A stretch of 64,000 bases of DNA from JAGXLC01 sp964585385 (GTDB lineage Bacteria > Bacteroidota > Bacteroidia > Bacteroidales > UBA12077). The position numbers were made by a program, and so were the translations under genes. Shown here in pieces: positions 1-9,635 of the stretch. Below the pieces are notes generated by a model. The model made no database searches. It was not told where the DNA came from and worked only from the letters and a program-made list of their open reading frames with translations. The DNA lies in assembly GCA_964585385.1 (NCBI GenBank), contig CAZPDP010000015.1:8752-72751 (forward strand), in the 5' to 3' direction. The first letter of the stretch is position 1. Every line of letters begins with the position of its first letter.

Positions 1-1
1 T

Positions 2-1624
2 GTGATCCTGGTTATTATCCTGGTACTCTATATAACCCTTAGAAACGTAAAAACTACGGTCTTAACGCTCCTGGTGGTATTGTTCAGTGTAATTTGGGCC
101 TTTGGACTGATGGCTGCCTTTTCCATTCCAATATATGCAGTAACGACCATGGTGCCTGTGATGCTGATAGCGATCGGGGTGGCTGACGGTATTCACTTGT
201 TCAGTCACATGAAGCTATATCAGAAAGAAAATCCGGATGCTTCCAAGAAAGACAGTACGATCGATATGATCAAGAATATGTGGAAACCTGTGGTCATGAC
301 ATCTGTGACTACCTCCGTGGGATTTATTTCCTTGCTGACATCAGAAGTTTATCCCATCAAATATTTCGGACTATTCACTGCTTTTGGCGTGATGTCGGCC
401 ATGGTTCTTTCATTGATTTTCATTCCAGCCGGTATCATGACATTTGGCAAACCTAAGTTCCGTGGTAAAATAAAAAAACAGCAGAAGACGAAGCATCCGT
501 GGGCTGAATCATGGACACAGAGAATTCTGAGCAATAAGAAATTGGTATTTACTATCACGGCATTGGTTATTGTCTTAAGCATTTATGGGTTACAAAAAGT
601 ATGGATCAATTCAAGCTTCCTGGATAAGTTTGAAGACGATAGTGAGATTGTACAGACCGATGCCTTCATCAATAAAAAATTCGGTGGAACAACCAAACTG
701 AATGTTATCCTGAGCGCAGAGCGAAATGATGCTTTCAAAGAGCCTGAAGTACTAAAACTGATGAGTAAGATGCAATCCTCCGTTGATACTAGCATACAGG
801 TAGTAGGCAACTCATTTTCCCTGGCAGACTACATTGAACGCATGAATAAAGTCATGCATGCCGACAAGGAGGAATACAACAAAATTCCTTCCTCACAAAA
901 CCTGATTGCCCAATATCTGTTGCTTTATGAAATGTCTGGCGATCCGGATAATCTCTGGAAGGAGGTGAATTACGATTACAACAAAGCCAATCTTAAATAT
1001 CAACTGAAAGAAGATGACTCCAAATCGTTAAAAGCAGCTATCAGTCAGGTGAATGAATTTGAAGATGCTTTTCAGGAGTTGGGCGTAGATATTAATTATG
1101 CCGGCTCGGGATACAAAGCCCTGGTATTTACCGATCTTATACTTGAGGGACAGATTAAGAGTTTAGTGCTCTCTCTTGTGTTGATAGTAATTCTTCTGAC
1201 ACTCATGTTCAGACAAATATCTATCGGATTGATCGGAGCTGTGCCGATTTCCATTACGGCTGTCATGAGTTTCGGTGTGATGGGCTTGCTGGGCATACCG
1301 TTAAGCACCACAACTGCTTTGCTGGCTTCCATTGCCGTAGGTATTGGAATTGACTATGCAGTGCACTTTATAGAGCGATACAAGATCAATTTGAAGAAAT
1401 ATTCAAATAAGTTTGAAGTAGCGGCTCATACAATAAATCATTCAGGGCGAGCCATCTTCTTTAATGCAATAGTGGTTATTGCCGGTTTTCTGGTGCTAAC
1501 ATTCTCGGTATTCCCACCAAATAGGGCTTTGGGAGCTCTTGTGTCATTCAATATGTTCACAAGTTTTATAGGAACTATGACCATCATGCTCATATTGCTC
1601 TACTGGAAGAAAAAATTCAAATGA
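2..1624 (+). CDS. RND-superfamily (MMPL) exporter, C-terminal part
   Basis: This is the 3' part of an inner-membrane RND/MMPL exporter. It is open at the left window edge, so the apparent GTG start at base 2 is not the true start. Two sets of membrane helices flank a soluble loop (about residues 200-380). The conserved helix-4 motifs are present in both halves: G-V-A-D-G-I-H near residues 59-65 and G-I-G-I-D-Y-A-V-H near 448-456. Only 540 residues are visible, whereas the family is commonly 750-900, so most of the first periplasmic loop is missing. It leads a set with a LolA-like protein and a DUF1302-like barrel, an arrangement often seen for lipid-type substrates. The actual substrate is not readable. 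Confidence 0.9.
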   Translation: MILVIILVLYITLRNVKTTVLTLLVVLFSVIWAFGLMAAFSIPIYAVTTMVPVMLIAIGVADGIHLFSHMKLYQKENPDASKKDSTIDMIKNMWKPVVMTSVTTSVGFISLLTSEVYPIKYFGLFTAFGVMSAMVLSLIFIPAGIMTFGKPKFRGKIKKQQKTKHPWAESWTQRILSNKKLVFTITALVIVLSIYGLQKVWINSSFLDKFEDDSEIVQTDAFINKKFGGTTKLNVILSAERNDAFKEPEVLKLMSKMQSSVDTSIQVVGNSFSLADYIERMNKVMHADKEEYNKIPSSQNLIAQYLLLYEMSGDPDNLWKEVNYDYNKANLKYQLKEDDSKSLKAAISQVNEFEDAFQELGVDINYAGSGYKALVFTDLILEGQIKSLVLSLVLIVILLTLMFRQISIGLIGAVPISITAVMSFGVMGLLGIPLSTTTALLASIAVGIGIDYAVHFIERYKINLKKYSNKFEVAAHTINHSGRAIFFNAIVVIAGFLVLTFSVFPPNRALGALVSFNMFTSFIGTMTIMLILLYWKKKFK

Positions 1625-1676
1625 AATCAATCATCAAACATCAATTATCTAAAATCAAACATCTAAAATCTAATAA
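1625..1676. repeat. AT-rich low-complexity tract
   Basis: Imperfect reiterations of ATCAAACATC and TCTAAAATC fill the spacer between the exporter and the next gene. The same style of word repeat flanks the four-helix-bundle elements further right, but here there is only one arm and no cargo. Confidence 0.5.
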
Positions 1677-1678
1677 TT

Positions 1679-2464
1679 ATGAAAACAAGAAGAAGTCTTA
1701 TAACAGCAATGGTTCTTATACTCTGGATGGTTCCGGGTATGTTGAGCGCACAGAATTTAACGGGAAAAGAGATCATAGAAAAGGTTTATTACCGTGATGA
1801 AGGAGAAGACCGGAAAGGTAACCTCACTATGACGCTGGTCAACTCAAGAGGTGATAAGCGGGTTCGTGAACTGACTCAATTTTACAAAGATTTCGGGAAA
1901 ACCGAGAAGAAGATCATGTTCTTCCTTTCTCCGGCGGATGTTCGTAACACCTCATTTATGAGCTGGAGTTATGATGATCCGTCAAAGGATGACGACCAGT
2001 GGATCTATTTGCCGGCGCTGAGAAAAGTAAAACGCATCTCCAGCGACAGCAAAGACGATTATTTCATGGGCTCTGATTTTACTTATGATGACCTGGGGGA
2101 ACGTCATCCGGATGAAGACAAACATAAAGTGTTAAGAACGGAGACGATCAAAGGGGAAGAATGCTATGTCGTGGAAAGTACCCCGAAGGACCCGGATTAT
2201 ATGTATTCCAGGACCGTGACTTGGGTTATCAAAGACAAGTGGATCGGACTGAAAAAAGAGTTCTGCGATGAGGATGGTGATTTCTTAAAAACACTTCAGG
2301 TTAAGGATTACGATAACATTGAAGGTTTCTGGACCATCTTACATTCAACAATGGAGAACGATCAGAAAAATCACAAAACCATCATGGAATATAAAGATGT
2401 GGAAATCAATACAGGAATAAGGGATGATTATTTCACGGAACGCATGATGTCAAGGGGTATCTGA
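1679..2464 (+). CDS. LolA-like outer-membrane lipoprotein-sorting protein
   Basis: A 261-residue exported protein with a signal peptide ending near MLSAQ (about residue 25). The remainder resembles the LolA-like outer membrane lipoprotein-sorting family (PF17131 type). It has alternating beta strands, a central WIYLPALRKVKRI segment and a GSDFTYDD segment typical of that family. Members form an open beta-barrel half-cup that carries a lipid through the periplasm. The position directly after an RND/MMPL exporter and before an outer-membrane barrel suggests a periplasmic shuttle between the two. The role is inferred from family and context. Confidence 0.8.
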   Translation: MKTRRSLITAMVLILWMVPGMLSAQNLTGKEIIEKVYYRDEGEDRKGNLTMTLVNSRGDKRVRELTQFYKDFGKTEKKIMFFLSPADVRNTSFMSWSYDDPSKDDDQWIYLPALRKVKRISSDSKDDYFMGSDFTYDDLGERHPDEDKHKVLRTETIKGEECYVVESTPKDPDYMYSRTVTWVIKDKWIGLKKEFCDEDGDFLKTLQVKDYDNIEGFWTILHSTMENDQKNHKTIMEYKDVEINTGIRDDYFTERMMSRGI

Positions 2465-2491
2465 AAATTGAACAAATGAATCAGATTGCCT

Positions 2492-2651
2492 GAGGCTATC
2501 TAAAAAGGTTCTTTAATGTTTATCACGCAAAGGCCAGCAAAGTTTTCGCAAAGAATGTAAACGGTATCTCTTTGAATTCTAATTCTTAGCGGTCTTGGCG
2601 TTTCGTCAGCGACCTTTGCGTGAACACATTTTTCACATTTTTTAGACAGCC
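2492..2651. mobile_element. MITE-like inverted-repeat element (GGCTxTCTAAAAA family)
   Basis: The ends are inverted copies: GAGGCTATCTAAAAAGG at 2492 and TTTTTTAGACAGCC ending at 2651. Inside is a second, imperfect inverted pair built on CACGCAAAGG (about 2524) and CCTTTGCGTG (about 2613). There is no coding capacity. The outer ends match the element at 47611-47781 apart from one or two bases. It separates the LolA-like gene from the barrel gene. Confidence 0.6.
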
Positions 2652-2687
2652 ACTTTGCCAATTGTACAACAAAAAAGAACGATAGCT

Positions 2688-3926
2688 ATGAATCTATTAA
2701 AGAAAATATGGATAGGAGCAGGTTTGATCACACTGCTTGCAACTGTTGGAAATGCACAGGACACCGAATTGCGTGGTTACGTAAGAAACTATACCGGCGC
2801 TTTACTCGAAGAAGGTGGAGACTTCTCCATCATTCAGAATACTTTCAACCTGGAACTGGAAAAAACAGGCATGGATATGGGATTCAGGGTGAATCCATAT
2901 GTTTACCATTACACCAACGAGGAACTTGACTATGGTGTAAGAGAAGCTTACATCGACCTCTATTTCGACAAGATGGATATACGCCTGGGTAAACAGAAAA
3001 TTATATGGGGTAAAGCAGATGGTGTATTTATAACGGATGTCATATCACCTAAAGATTTACGGGAATTTCTGCTTCCGGAATTTGAGGAAATACGAATGGG
3101 AATCACGGCCCTCAAACTAGATTACTACATGGGAAATAACTCCTTTGAGTTGGTATGGACACCGGAATTTGTTCCATCTCACTACCCCGATAAAGAGTCC
3201 ATCTGGTTCCCCAATATGTTTCCAACGGGTGTAGAAGTTGACCAATCGAATAAAGACATAAAACCGAGTATCGAAAACAGTGAAGTATTTGCCAAATATT
3301 CCATGCTCTCCTCCACATTCGATCTTGAGCTAATGGGTGGTTACATGTGGGATAATGACCCGGCCATGCACCAGGAAAGATTTATGAGCCAGGGAAGTAT
3401 GATGCCGGATTCCATCGTGCTCCAACCTGAACACCACAGGCTTACACTTGCCGGTGGTAGCTTCAGTACAGAAATCAGTGGTGTCGTTGTCCGGGGTGAA
3501 GGAGCTTTTTACAAAGACAAGTATTTTGCCGATAATAATCTTAACAATCCCGATGGTACATTAAAGAAAGACTATGCCCATTATTTAGTAGGATTTGATT
3601 TTCTTATCGGTGGAGTGAATTTCAGCGCCCAGTTCATCCAGGAAGCTGTTTTTAATCATGAAGAAACCATGCAGCAGGATGAGTTTGAGAACACGATGAC
3701 CTTCCTGGCAAGAGAAGACTTTCTGCGGGATAAACTGGCGCTTGAATTTTTTATGTACTATGGTTTCAAAAACAACGATGCGCTCATTCGTCCAAAGGCT
3801 ACGTATGAAGTTGGAAGCGGTGTCAACTTGATTGCCGGGGCGAATCTTTTCACCGGTACTGAAGGAAGATTCGGCCAGTATAATCAGAACGATATGGTCT
3901 ATTTTAAACTGAAATATGACTTCTGA
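2688..3926 (+). CDS. DUF1302-like outer-membrane beta-barrel protein
   Basis: About 412 residues. The ATG at 2688 is preferred over an upstream TTG at 2655, which would begin inside the end of the repeat element. A signal peptide (LITLLATVGNAQ) is followed by amphipathic beta strands ending in KLKYDF, with the C-terminal phenylalanine typical of outer-membrane barrels. Segments such as DLYFDKMDIRLGKQKIIWGKADG and FVPSHYPDKESIW resemble the DUF1302 group, which is often encoded with MMPL exporters and LolA/DUF1329-like proteins. It is the likely outer-membrane partner of the two upstream genes. Its stop overlaps the start of the TetR gene by one base. Confidence 0.75.
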   Translation: MNLLKKIWIGAGLITLLATVGNAQDTELRGYVRNYTGALLEEGGDFSIIQNTFNLELEKTGMDMGFRVNPYVYHYTNEELDYGVREAYIDLYFDKMDIRLGKQKIIWGKADGVFITDVISPKDLREFLLPEFEEIRMGITALKLDYYMGNNSFELVWTPEFVPSHYPDKESIWFPNMFPTGVEVDQSNKDIKPSIENSEVFAKYSMLSSTFDLELMGGYMWDNDPAMHQERFMSQGSMMPDSIVLQPEHHRLTLAGGSFSTEISGVVVRGEGAFYKDKYFADNNLNNPDGTLKKDYAHYLVGFDFLIGGVNFSAQFIQEAVFNHEETMQQDEFENTMTFLAREDFLRDKLALEFFMYYGFKNNDALIRPKATYEVGSGVNLIAGANLFTGTEGRFGQYNQNDMVYFKLKYDF

Positions 3927-4501
3927 TGGATACAACGGAAGAAAAAATATTAAAAACGGCAAAGAAAGTTTTTCTAAGAAAGGGATATGCCGGGACGACT
4001 ACAGAGGTCATCTCGGCCCGGTCCGGTCTTAACAAGTCGCTCATCCACTACTATTTCCGAAGAAAAAAGGATCTGTACAGGAAAGTTTTAAGGCAGATGG
4101 CGGAAGAAGAACTCATTCCCTTGCTGGAAGGTCTAAATACAGATGTTTCCATTGAGAAAAATCTGAAACTCCTCCACCATATCCGGGTAATGCTAAACGA
4201 AAAATACCCGAGATTACCAATCATACTCATTGACAGAGAAGATCCCGGTCATAATATCCTACTGGAGGAATTCCGTAAAAGCGGGTTTAACTTAAAACCT
4301 TTTGAAAAAAATATAGCAGACAGAACTTACAAAACTTCCTTTAAAAGAAGCGAGTCGGGAATACTTTTGATGACTTTGTTGTCCATATCTATATTCCCTG
4401 ACCTCTTCAGGGATGTGATGAGTGTATGGCTCAATCTTTCAAATAATGATTATGAAAAATTCGTGAAGCAGTTGCATGAAAAGATATTCGGAATGCAATA
4501 A
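3926..4501 (+). CDS. TetR family transcriptional regulator
   Basis: 191 residues with an N-terminal TetR DNA-binding domain: ILKTAKKVFLRKGYAGTT, then a helix-turn-helix around ISARSGLNKSLIHYYFRRKK (residues about 30-50). The C-terminal ligand-binding part is divergent, as usual. The start codon overlaps the stop of the barrel gene (TGATG), so it is translationally coupled to the exporter operon. It probably regulates that operon in response to a hydrophobic ligand. No obvious operator was found beside it. Confidence 0.9.
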   Translation: MDTTEEKILKTAKKVFLRKGYAGTTTEVISARSGLNKSLIHYYFRRKKDLYRKVLRQMAEEELIPLLEGLNTDVSIEKNLKLLHHIRVMLNEKYPRLPIILIDREDPGHNILLEEFRKSGFNLKPFEKNIADRTYKTSFKRSESGILLMTLLSISIFPDLFRDVMSVWLNLSNNDYEKFVKQLHEKIFGMQ

Positions 4502-4558
4502 AATGATGTCGTAGGGGCTTGTCAACCAAAATAGCAAAAGTTTTATAAAAAATAAGTT

Positions 4559-5452
4559 ATGAATACAGGAATATTAATTTTAACAACGTTGATGTTTATC
4601 GGAATGGATGCACCAAAAGAAAAGGCTGATGATGACAAGTTCACAAAATACATCGCCGCAAGCCATAAACGCAGTTACATTACCTTGACGGAAGGTATTG
4701 GTAACATAAGACCCCTGTATTTTGAGGCCCACCTGGCTCCTACCTATATGATTCACCTGAAGGAAGAATATAAATGGGCGGTTGAACTCAGCCCCCAAAT
4801 GGTCATCCGAATGTTGCGTGAACCTTCTTTTCCAATACGTACACCCAGTTACATGCCCCGGATTACATACTATCACAATTTTCATCATGAAAAATCTCTA
4901 AATAAGCAACTCATTCCTTATGCATCCCTGGTGCATCATTCAAACGGACAAAACGGTGATTTCTATGATGAAAATGGCGACATCAACACGCAAGATGGCA
5001 ATTTTGCTACAAACTACCTCGAAGTAGGAATGTTTGCTACCAGGAAAAAAGGAAACAATATAAAAAACGGGAATTTTGTTAAAACTTACGCTGAATATCA
5101 TTTCGCTACGGACCCAAACATTACAGATAAGTATGGTATCTACAGGTTGAATTTTGAATACCAGTTTATTCATCTTCTAAATTCAAACGAAAAAAACAGC
5201 CAGGGCGCAAAACCCAGGATAAGGCATTCCGTTCAACTTGGATGGATCTTTGGAAAAATGCAAAATTCTTCCCCGGATGATTTTGCCAAACGGTTCAATT
5301 TCAAGTATACTGCCTCCTATCATCCCCGGATAGCAGAAGATATGTCCATATTCATCCAGTATTATTACGGGCAGGATTATTACAACATTTATTATAACAA
5401 CAACATAAGTGTTTTACGATTTGGTCTGATGACCGATTTACTGAAATTCTAA
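4559..5452 (+). CDS. Outer-membrane phospholipase A (OMPLA)-like protein
   Basis: 297 residues, predicted outer-membrane barrel. The sequence YASLVHHSNGQ (residues 121-131) matches the OMPLA active-site pattern His-x-Ser-Asn-Gly, giving His126 and Ser128 as candidate catalytic residues. Asn142 or Asn148 could be the third residue. Strands rich in aromatic residues follow, up to the C-terminus. Family members hydrolyse phospholipids that reach the outer leaflet. The N-terminal signal is short and weak. The next gene starts two bases after the stop, so they form an operon. The main uncertainty is overall divergence from the proteobacterial enzyme. Confidence 0.65.
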   Translation: MNTGILILTTLMFIGMDAPKEKADDDKFTKYIAASHKRSYITLTEGIGNIRPLYFEAHLAPTYMIHLKEEYKWAVELSPQMVIRMLREPSFPIRTPSYMPRITYYHNFHHEKSLNKQLIPYASLVHHSNGQNGDFYDENGDINTQDGNFATNYLEVGMFATRKKGNNIKNGNFVKTYAEYHFATDPNITDKYGIYRLNFEYQFIHLLNSNEKNSQGAKPRIRHSVQLGWIFGKMQNSSPDDFAKRFNFKYTASYHPRIAEDMSIFIQYYYGQDYYNIYYNNNISVLRFGLMTDLLKF

Positions 5453-5454
5453 TT

Positions 5455-5931
5455 ATGAAAAATATTTTAAAAACAATTTCTATGAATCAGCAAATCAGCA
5501 AAATATTAATTTTAACAGTTATTGCACTATTCATACAAAAAGCTCTCCCTTCACAAAACTATACTATTTCAGGCTCAATAGAAAATCTTGAAACCCAAAC
5601 AGGAAATAACGGGAGTACTTTGCATATCTATCTTCTAACAAAAGGAACTTTTGAAAAGCCTTTCACAGGAATAAGAAAAATACCGATAAAAGTGAGTGAA
5701 GGAATGAAAAAAAAGGATTATAAAATACCCAATGTGAAAGAAGGAATATACGGAATTCGCTGTTTTCAGGATCTGAACAACAACGGGGAACTTGACAGGT
5801 TTTTGATTATTCCTAAAGAACCCTGGAGCTTATCCTGGCAAAAGAACAATAAAAGTGTGCCTCCAAAATTTAATGATATTTCTTTTAAAGTAGACAAAGA
5901 CGTAGAAATTGATTTGGATCTTGACAAGTAA
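5455..5931 (+). CDS. DUF2141 domain protein, exported
   Basis: 158 residues. A signal peptide ends near KALPSQ; ATG at 5482 is an alternative start. The body fits DUF2141, a small periplasmic beta-sandwich family. Diagnostic parts are VKEGIYGIRCFQDLNNNGELD, the following PKEPW and the final PPKFNDISFKV. The function of the family is unknown. The gene is tightly linked behind the OMPLA-like gene and ahead of glycosyltransferases. Confidence 0.8.
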   Translation: MKNILKTISMNQQISKILILTVIALFIQKALPSQNYTISGSIENLETQTGNNGSTLHIYLLTKGTFEKPFTGIRKIPIKVSEGMKKKDYKIPNVKEGIYGIRCFQDLNNNGELDRFLIIPKEPWSLSWQKNNKSVPPKFNDISFKVDKDVEIDLDLDK

Positions 5932-5989
5932 ACAGAAAAAAAATGAGCTTATGTGCCTTCAAAGTCTAAAAATATAATAAGCTGGAAAG

Positions 5990-7495
5990 ATGAAAAAGTA
6001 TAAAAAATATCTGATAATCATTTCAGTCATTAACATGCTGCTATTGTTATTCAGGATTTTGTATGTCACAGAATACAATACTGACCTCCATTCTGAGGAA
6101 ACTCAATACTGGTTATGGTCTAAAAACCTGTCTTTATCCTACTATTCCAAACCTCCACTGATTGCCTATATTAACTATATTTCAACATCTATCCTGGGAG
6201 ATAATGAAATGGGAGTAAGAATTAATGCAATAATTATAGGTTTTATTCTTCCCTATCTGGTTTATTATTTCACGAAAACCTCGTTTAAAGATTCAAGAGC
6301 GGCCTTTATAGCAGTATTGATACTTTTTGCTATGCCATTTTATCATCATACATCCCTTCTTTTTACCACCGATTCCCTCCTGATTTTATTCTGGACAACT
6401 GCTTTAATAACTGGCTGGCAAGCATTTCTGTATAACAAAAACAAATACTGGATAGCAACCGGGATAGCAATAGGACTGGGATTTCTCAGCAAATACACCA
6501 TATTGTTGTTTATTCCTTTTATTATCGTTTTCGTTTATCTTTATAAGAAGGATATTTTCAAAAAGCAAGGTATATATATAACTATGTTTGTTGCTTTGCT
6601 AATTTGCACTCCTGTAATAATATGGAATATTGAAAATGAGTTTGTGACTGTCAAACACATTTTTCACCTCTCGAGATATAATCAAGCAAAATTTGAACCC
6701 CTGAAAATTATTGGAAACCTGACAGAATATATCGGGGGCCAGATACTTGTGCTGTCACCATTTTTTATTGGTTTTATATTCAAAGGGTTCTTAAGAAAAA
6801 ATGCTTGTTTTGATTCAACGACAAGACTGACCTCACAATACCTGAAATTATCCGTATTGTTAGTATGGACAGTATTTATTTTCGTGGCAGTTAAGAAGAT
6901 TGAAATGAATTGGCTCTTATTTGCCTATCCTGCTATCCCTATACTAATGAGCGTAAATTATTTACAGAAATTTAAAATCAAAAAACTTATTATCCCAATA
7001 GTGCTCACATTTATAACCCTCCTGCTCATCTTATTTCCTGTTTTATTTGATAAGTTTAATATGGGTCATATTTATCCTCCCAAAATGGACACTTTTTACA
7101 GAATGAGCGGATGGAAAGACCTGGGTCAACATGTCAGCAATAAAATAGACCATACTCATTCCGATAAAGTGTTCGTCTTCAGCGATAATTATCACATAGC
7201 CTCTGAACTTAGCTTTTATGTTGAAGGCCAACCTCAAACCTATGTCATCAATTTAGGACGAAGAATGAATCAGTTCGATTTATGGGAAGGAATAGAACAA
7301 TTTGAAAGTAAACCCTATTCAGCAATTTATGTTTCCGGTAAGCCCGCCCCGGCAAAATTAATTTCCAGTTTCAGGGAACTAAAAGAATATGAAACATTTA
7401 ATCGAGAATACAGAGAAAAAACTGTACAAACACTTCATATTTACCTATTTGAAAATTTAATCAAACACCAAGCCGTACAACCGGATAAATATTAG
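5990..7495 (+). CDS. GT-C glycosyltransferase, ArnT/PMT-like (GT39/GT83)
   Basis: 501-residue polytopic membrane protein with about a dozen hydrophobic helices and a soluble C-terminal part (from about residue 360). The first periplasmic loop carries the acidic motif NTDLHSEETQYWLWSKNLSLSYYSKPPLIAY, the typical site of ArnT-like transferases, with the acidic catalytic position followed by Y-Y-S-K-P-P. These enzymes move a sugar from a polyprenyl-phosphate donor to lipid A, protein or glycan at the periplasmic face. The next gene is a GT2 enzyme of the kind that makes such donors. The acceptor is unknown. Confidence 0.85.
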   Translation: MKKYKKYLIIISVINMLLLLFRILYVTEYNTDLHSEETQYWLWSKNLSLSYYSKPPLIAYINYISTSILGDNEMGVRINAIIIGFILPYLVYYFTKTSFKDSRAAFIAVLILFAMPFYHHTSLLFTTDSLLILFWTTALITGWQAFLYNKNKYWIATGIAIGLGFLSKYTILLFIPFIIVFVYLYKKDIFKKQGIYITMFVALLICTPVIIWNIENEFVTVKHIFHLSRYNQAKFEPLKIIGNLTEYIGGQILVLSPFFIGFIFKGFLRKNACFDSTTRLTSQYLKLSVLLVWTVFIFVAVKKIEMNWLLFAYPAIPILMSVNYLQKFKIKKLIIPIVLTFITLLLILFPVLFDKFNMGHIYPPKMDTFYRMSGWKDLGQHVSNKIDHTHSDKVFVFSDNYHIASELSFYVEGQPQTYVINLGRRMNQFDLWEGIEQFESKPYSAIYVSGKPAPAKLISSFRELKEYETFNREYREKTVQTLHIYLFENLIKHQAVQPDKY

Positions 7496-7499
7496 CGCT

Positions 7500-8468
7500 A
7501 TGGTAAATACAATTCAATTATCTATCGTAATTACTGCTTATAATGAGGAAGAAAACATTTTACCCCTGATGAATGAAATCGAAAAAGTATTTGGAGATAA
7601 CCCGGAGGTTGAAGTTATTTTTGTCAACGATGGGAGCACTGATGAGACATCTAACGAAATCGGAAAAATAAATGATCCACGGGTCAAAATGATTGAGTTA
7701 TCAAAAAATTTTGGCCAAAGTGCAGCAATGGCAGCAGGTATTGATTATGCCAAAGGAGAATATATTGTAACCATGGACGGGGATCTACAAAACGACCCCT
7801 CTGATATTTCACCAATGCTGACAAAATTAAAAGAAGAAAATCTGGATTTAGTGGTAGGCATACGAACAAACAGGAAAGATGACTTTCTAACAAGAAAAAT
7901 TCCCAGCAGAATAGCCAATGCGATTATCCGGACAACAACAAAGGTAAAAATGCAGGATTACGGGTGTACACTAAAAGTTTTTCGGTGTCATATAGCCAAA
8001 AGCCTTGAATTATACGGGGAAATGCACCGGTTTATACCAATACTGGCTTCAATCGAAGGAGCTAAAATAGGCGAAATGAAGGTAAAACATCATTCCCGCA
8101 GGTTCGGAAAATCAAAATATGGAATAAACCGGACAATGAAAGTTATCAGCGACTTACTTCTTATGTTATTCAGAAAAAAATACATGAATAAACCCATGCA
8201 TCTGTTTGGCATTGCCGGATTAAGCCTTTTTTCTATCGGAATTATTATTAACATCTATCTGGGGGTTTTAAAATTAGCAGGAAATGATGTATGGGGTAAA
8301 CCCTTGCTCATGCTAGGGTTTATGATGATTTTCGTTGGCATTCAATTCATCACTGTAGGTATTATTTCCGAGTTGCTCATGCGTATCTACTATGAATCAC
8401 AGAAAAAGAAACACTACAAAGTAAGAAAAGTTTCAACCGCATCAGGAGATGAAGAAAAGCCAGCTTAA
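7500..8468 (+). CDS. Polyprenyl-phosphate glycosyltransferase, GT2 (ArnC/GtrB/DPM1-like)
   Basis: 322 residues. The N-terminal GT-A domain has SIVITAYNEEENI, VNDGSTD and the metal-binding MDGDLQNDP (about residues 92-100). Two C-terminal membrane helices (about 235-255 and 270-295) follow a KSKYG-type membrane-edge segment. This architecture transfers a sugar from a nucleotide donor onto polyprenyl phosphate at the cytoplasmic face. It starts five bases after the GT-C gene and overlaps the next gene by 20 bases, so donor synthesis, transfer and a flippase-like protein are probably one pathway. Confidence 0.9.
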   Translation: MVNTIQLSIVITAYNEEENILPLMNEIEKVFGDNPEVEVIFVNDGSTDETSNEIGKINDPRVKMIELSKNFGQSAAMAAGIDYAKGEYIVTMDGDLQNDPSDISPMLTKLKEENLDLVVGIRTNRKDDFLTRKIPSRIANAIIRTTTKVKMQDYGCTLKVFRCHIAKSLELYGEMHRFIPILASIEGAKIGEMKVKHHSRRFGKSKYGINRTMKVISDLLLMLFRKKYMNKPMHLFGIAGLSLFSIGIIINIYLGVLKLAGNDVWGKPLLMLGFMMIFVGIQFITVGIISELLMRIYYESQKKKHYKVRKVSTASGDEEKPA

Positions 8469-9315
8469 AACATTATTGAAAATAATTCTTTCTCTTACTG
8501 CTTTGATAATTGTTTTCCACAAAATCGATTTGGAAAGTGTTATACTACAAATCCGAGATTCCCGAATAGCATTTTTCCTTCCAGCGGTTGTATTCTTCGT
8601 AGTTTCAAAGATTATTTCCGCTCTTCGCCTCAATAAAATTTTTAAATCCTTTAATATAAAATTAAAACAAAAAACAAACCTGAAACTATACTGGAAGGGG
8701 ATGTTCTATAATATTTTCCTGCCCGGGAGTATCAGTGGGGACCTATATAAAGCTTATTTTCTGAAAAGACATTATCAAAATAGATTTTCTGACTCATTCA
8801 GCGCAATTGTGGTTGACAGGGTGAACGGCGTAATTGTGTTATTAATGATATTGGTATTGCCATCCATATACCTCCTAAAGGAGATATATAACCTCATCAT
8901 TCCCTTCGGAATCATTTTCATATTCATAATATTTTGTTATATAATTTATCGTTACTTCAAGCACCTCTTTCCAAAAATTGGGACAATCAGCGGATATTCT
9001 TTACTTGTTCAGGTTGCACAACTAATTGCTGCTGGTTTTATACTATATGCTTTAAATGAAGAATTATCCATGGCAATGTTTAATTACCTGTTTGTTTTCC
9101 TGATAACTTCAATTGCTGCTGTACTACCTGTAACCTTTGGTGGAATGGGAGCACGGGAAATAACCTTTGTGTATCTTGCAAATCATTTTCAATATGATAC
9201 TTCTCTGGCGGTAAGTTTAGCGCTGGTGTTTCAGTTGATTACTCTTTTTGTCAGCCTGGCAGGTGGCATTGTTACTCTTTCTGAGAAAGCAGATGATAAC
9301 CGAGAGAGGAGCTAA
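8449..9315 (+). CDS. Lysylphosphatidylglycerol synthase TM-region/flippase-like protein (UPF0104)
   Basis: 288 residues with about eight hydrophobic helices and the LPG_synthase_TM signatures: a conserved N-terminal LKIILSLTALIIVFHKIDL, the LYWKGMFYNIFLPGSISGDLYKAY loop, VVDRVNGVIVL and PVTFGGMGAREITF near the C-terminus. Relatives are integral membrane proteins without the soluble aminoacyl-transfer domain, often next to polyprenyl-linked glycosyltransferases, with proposed roles in lipid flipping. It overlaps the GT2 gene by 20 bases and ends this operon. Confidence 0.85.
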   Translation: MKKSQLKTLLKIILSLTALIIVFHKIDLESVILQIRDSRIAFFLPAVVFFVVSKIISALRLNKIFKSFNIKLKQKTNLKLYWKGMFYNIFLPGSISGDLYKAYFLKRHYQNRFSDSFSAIVVDRVNGVIVLLMILVLPSIYLLKEIYNLIIPFGIIFIFIIFCYIIYRYFKHLFPKIGTISGYSLLVQVAQLIAAGFILYALNEELSMAMFNYLFVFLITSIAAVLPVTFGGMGAREITFVYLANHFQYDTSLAVSLALVFQLITLFVSLAGGIVTLSEKADDNRERS

Positions 9316-9455
9316 AACTAAAGTTCTCCTCCCAATTCAATAACCGTTTCTCTCTCTAAATTTTGTATATCGGTAACATCCGAAAGTACAAACACCTTAA
9401 AATTACAAGAAATCTGCTTCTGTATTATTGAGTTTCAAAGGAATTTAATAATCAA

Positions 9456-9505
9456 AGGCTGTCCCAAAAGGAACACATGAAATTAAAATGCTTTTGAGAC
9501 AGCTT
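9456..9505. terminator. Inverted repeat between convergent genes
   Basis: AGGCTGTCCCAAAAG (9456) and CTTTTGAGACAGCTT (9491) pair imperfectly around a 20-base loop. The site lies between the end of the flippase-like gene and the end of the minus-strand Rrf2 gene, so it may terminate both transcripts. Its arms resemble the GGCTGTCTAAAAAG ends seen at 2.5 and 47.6 kb. The rest of the spacer 9316-9635 shows nothing else I can support. Confidence 0.5.
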
Positions 9506-9635
9506 CTGCAACTAACCATTAGAAAAGAAGATTAGTAACGTTCCATATTTATTTTTCTCCTACTCCATGCGGTGGACCTTTTTCTATGGTTTGATACAGC
9601 TTATGATTACATAAATTGTTGAAATATGCAATCGT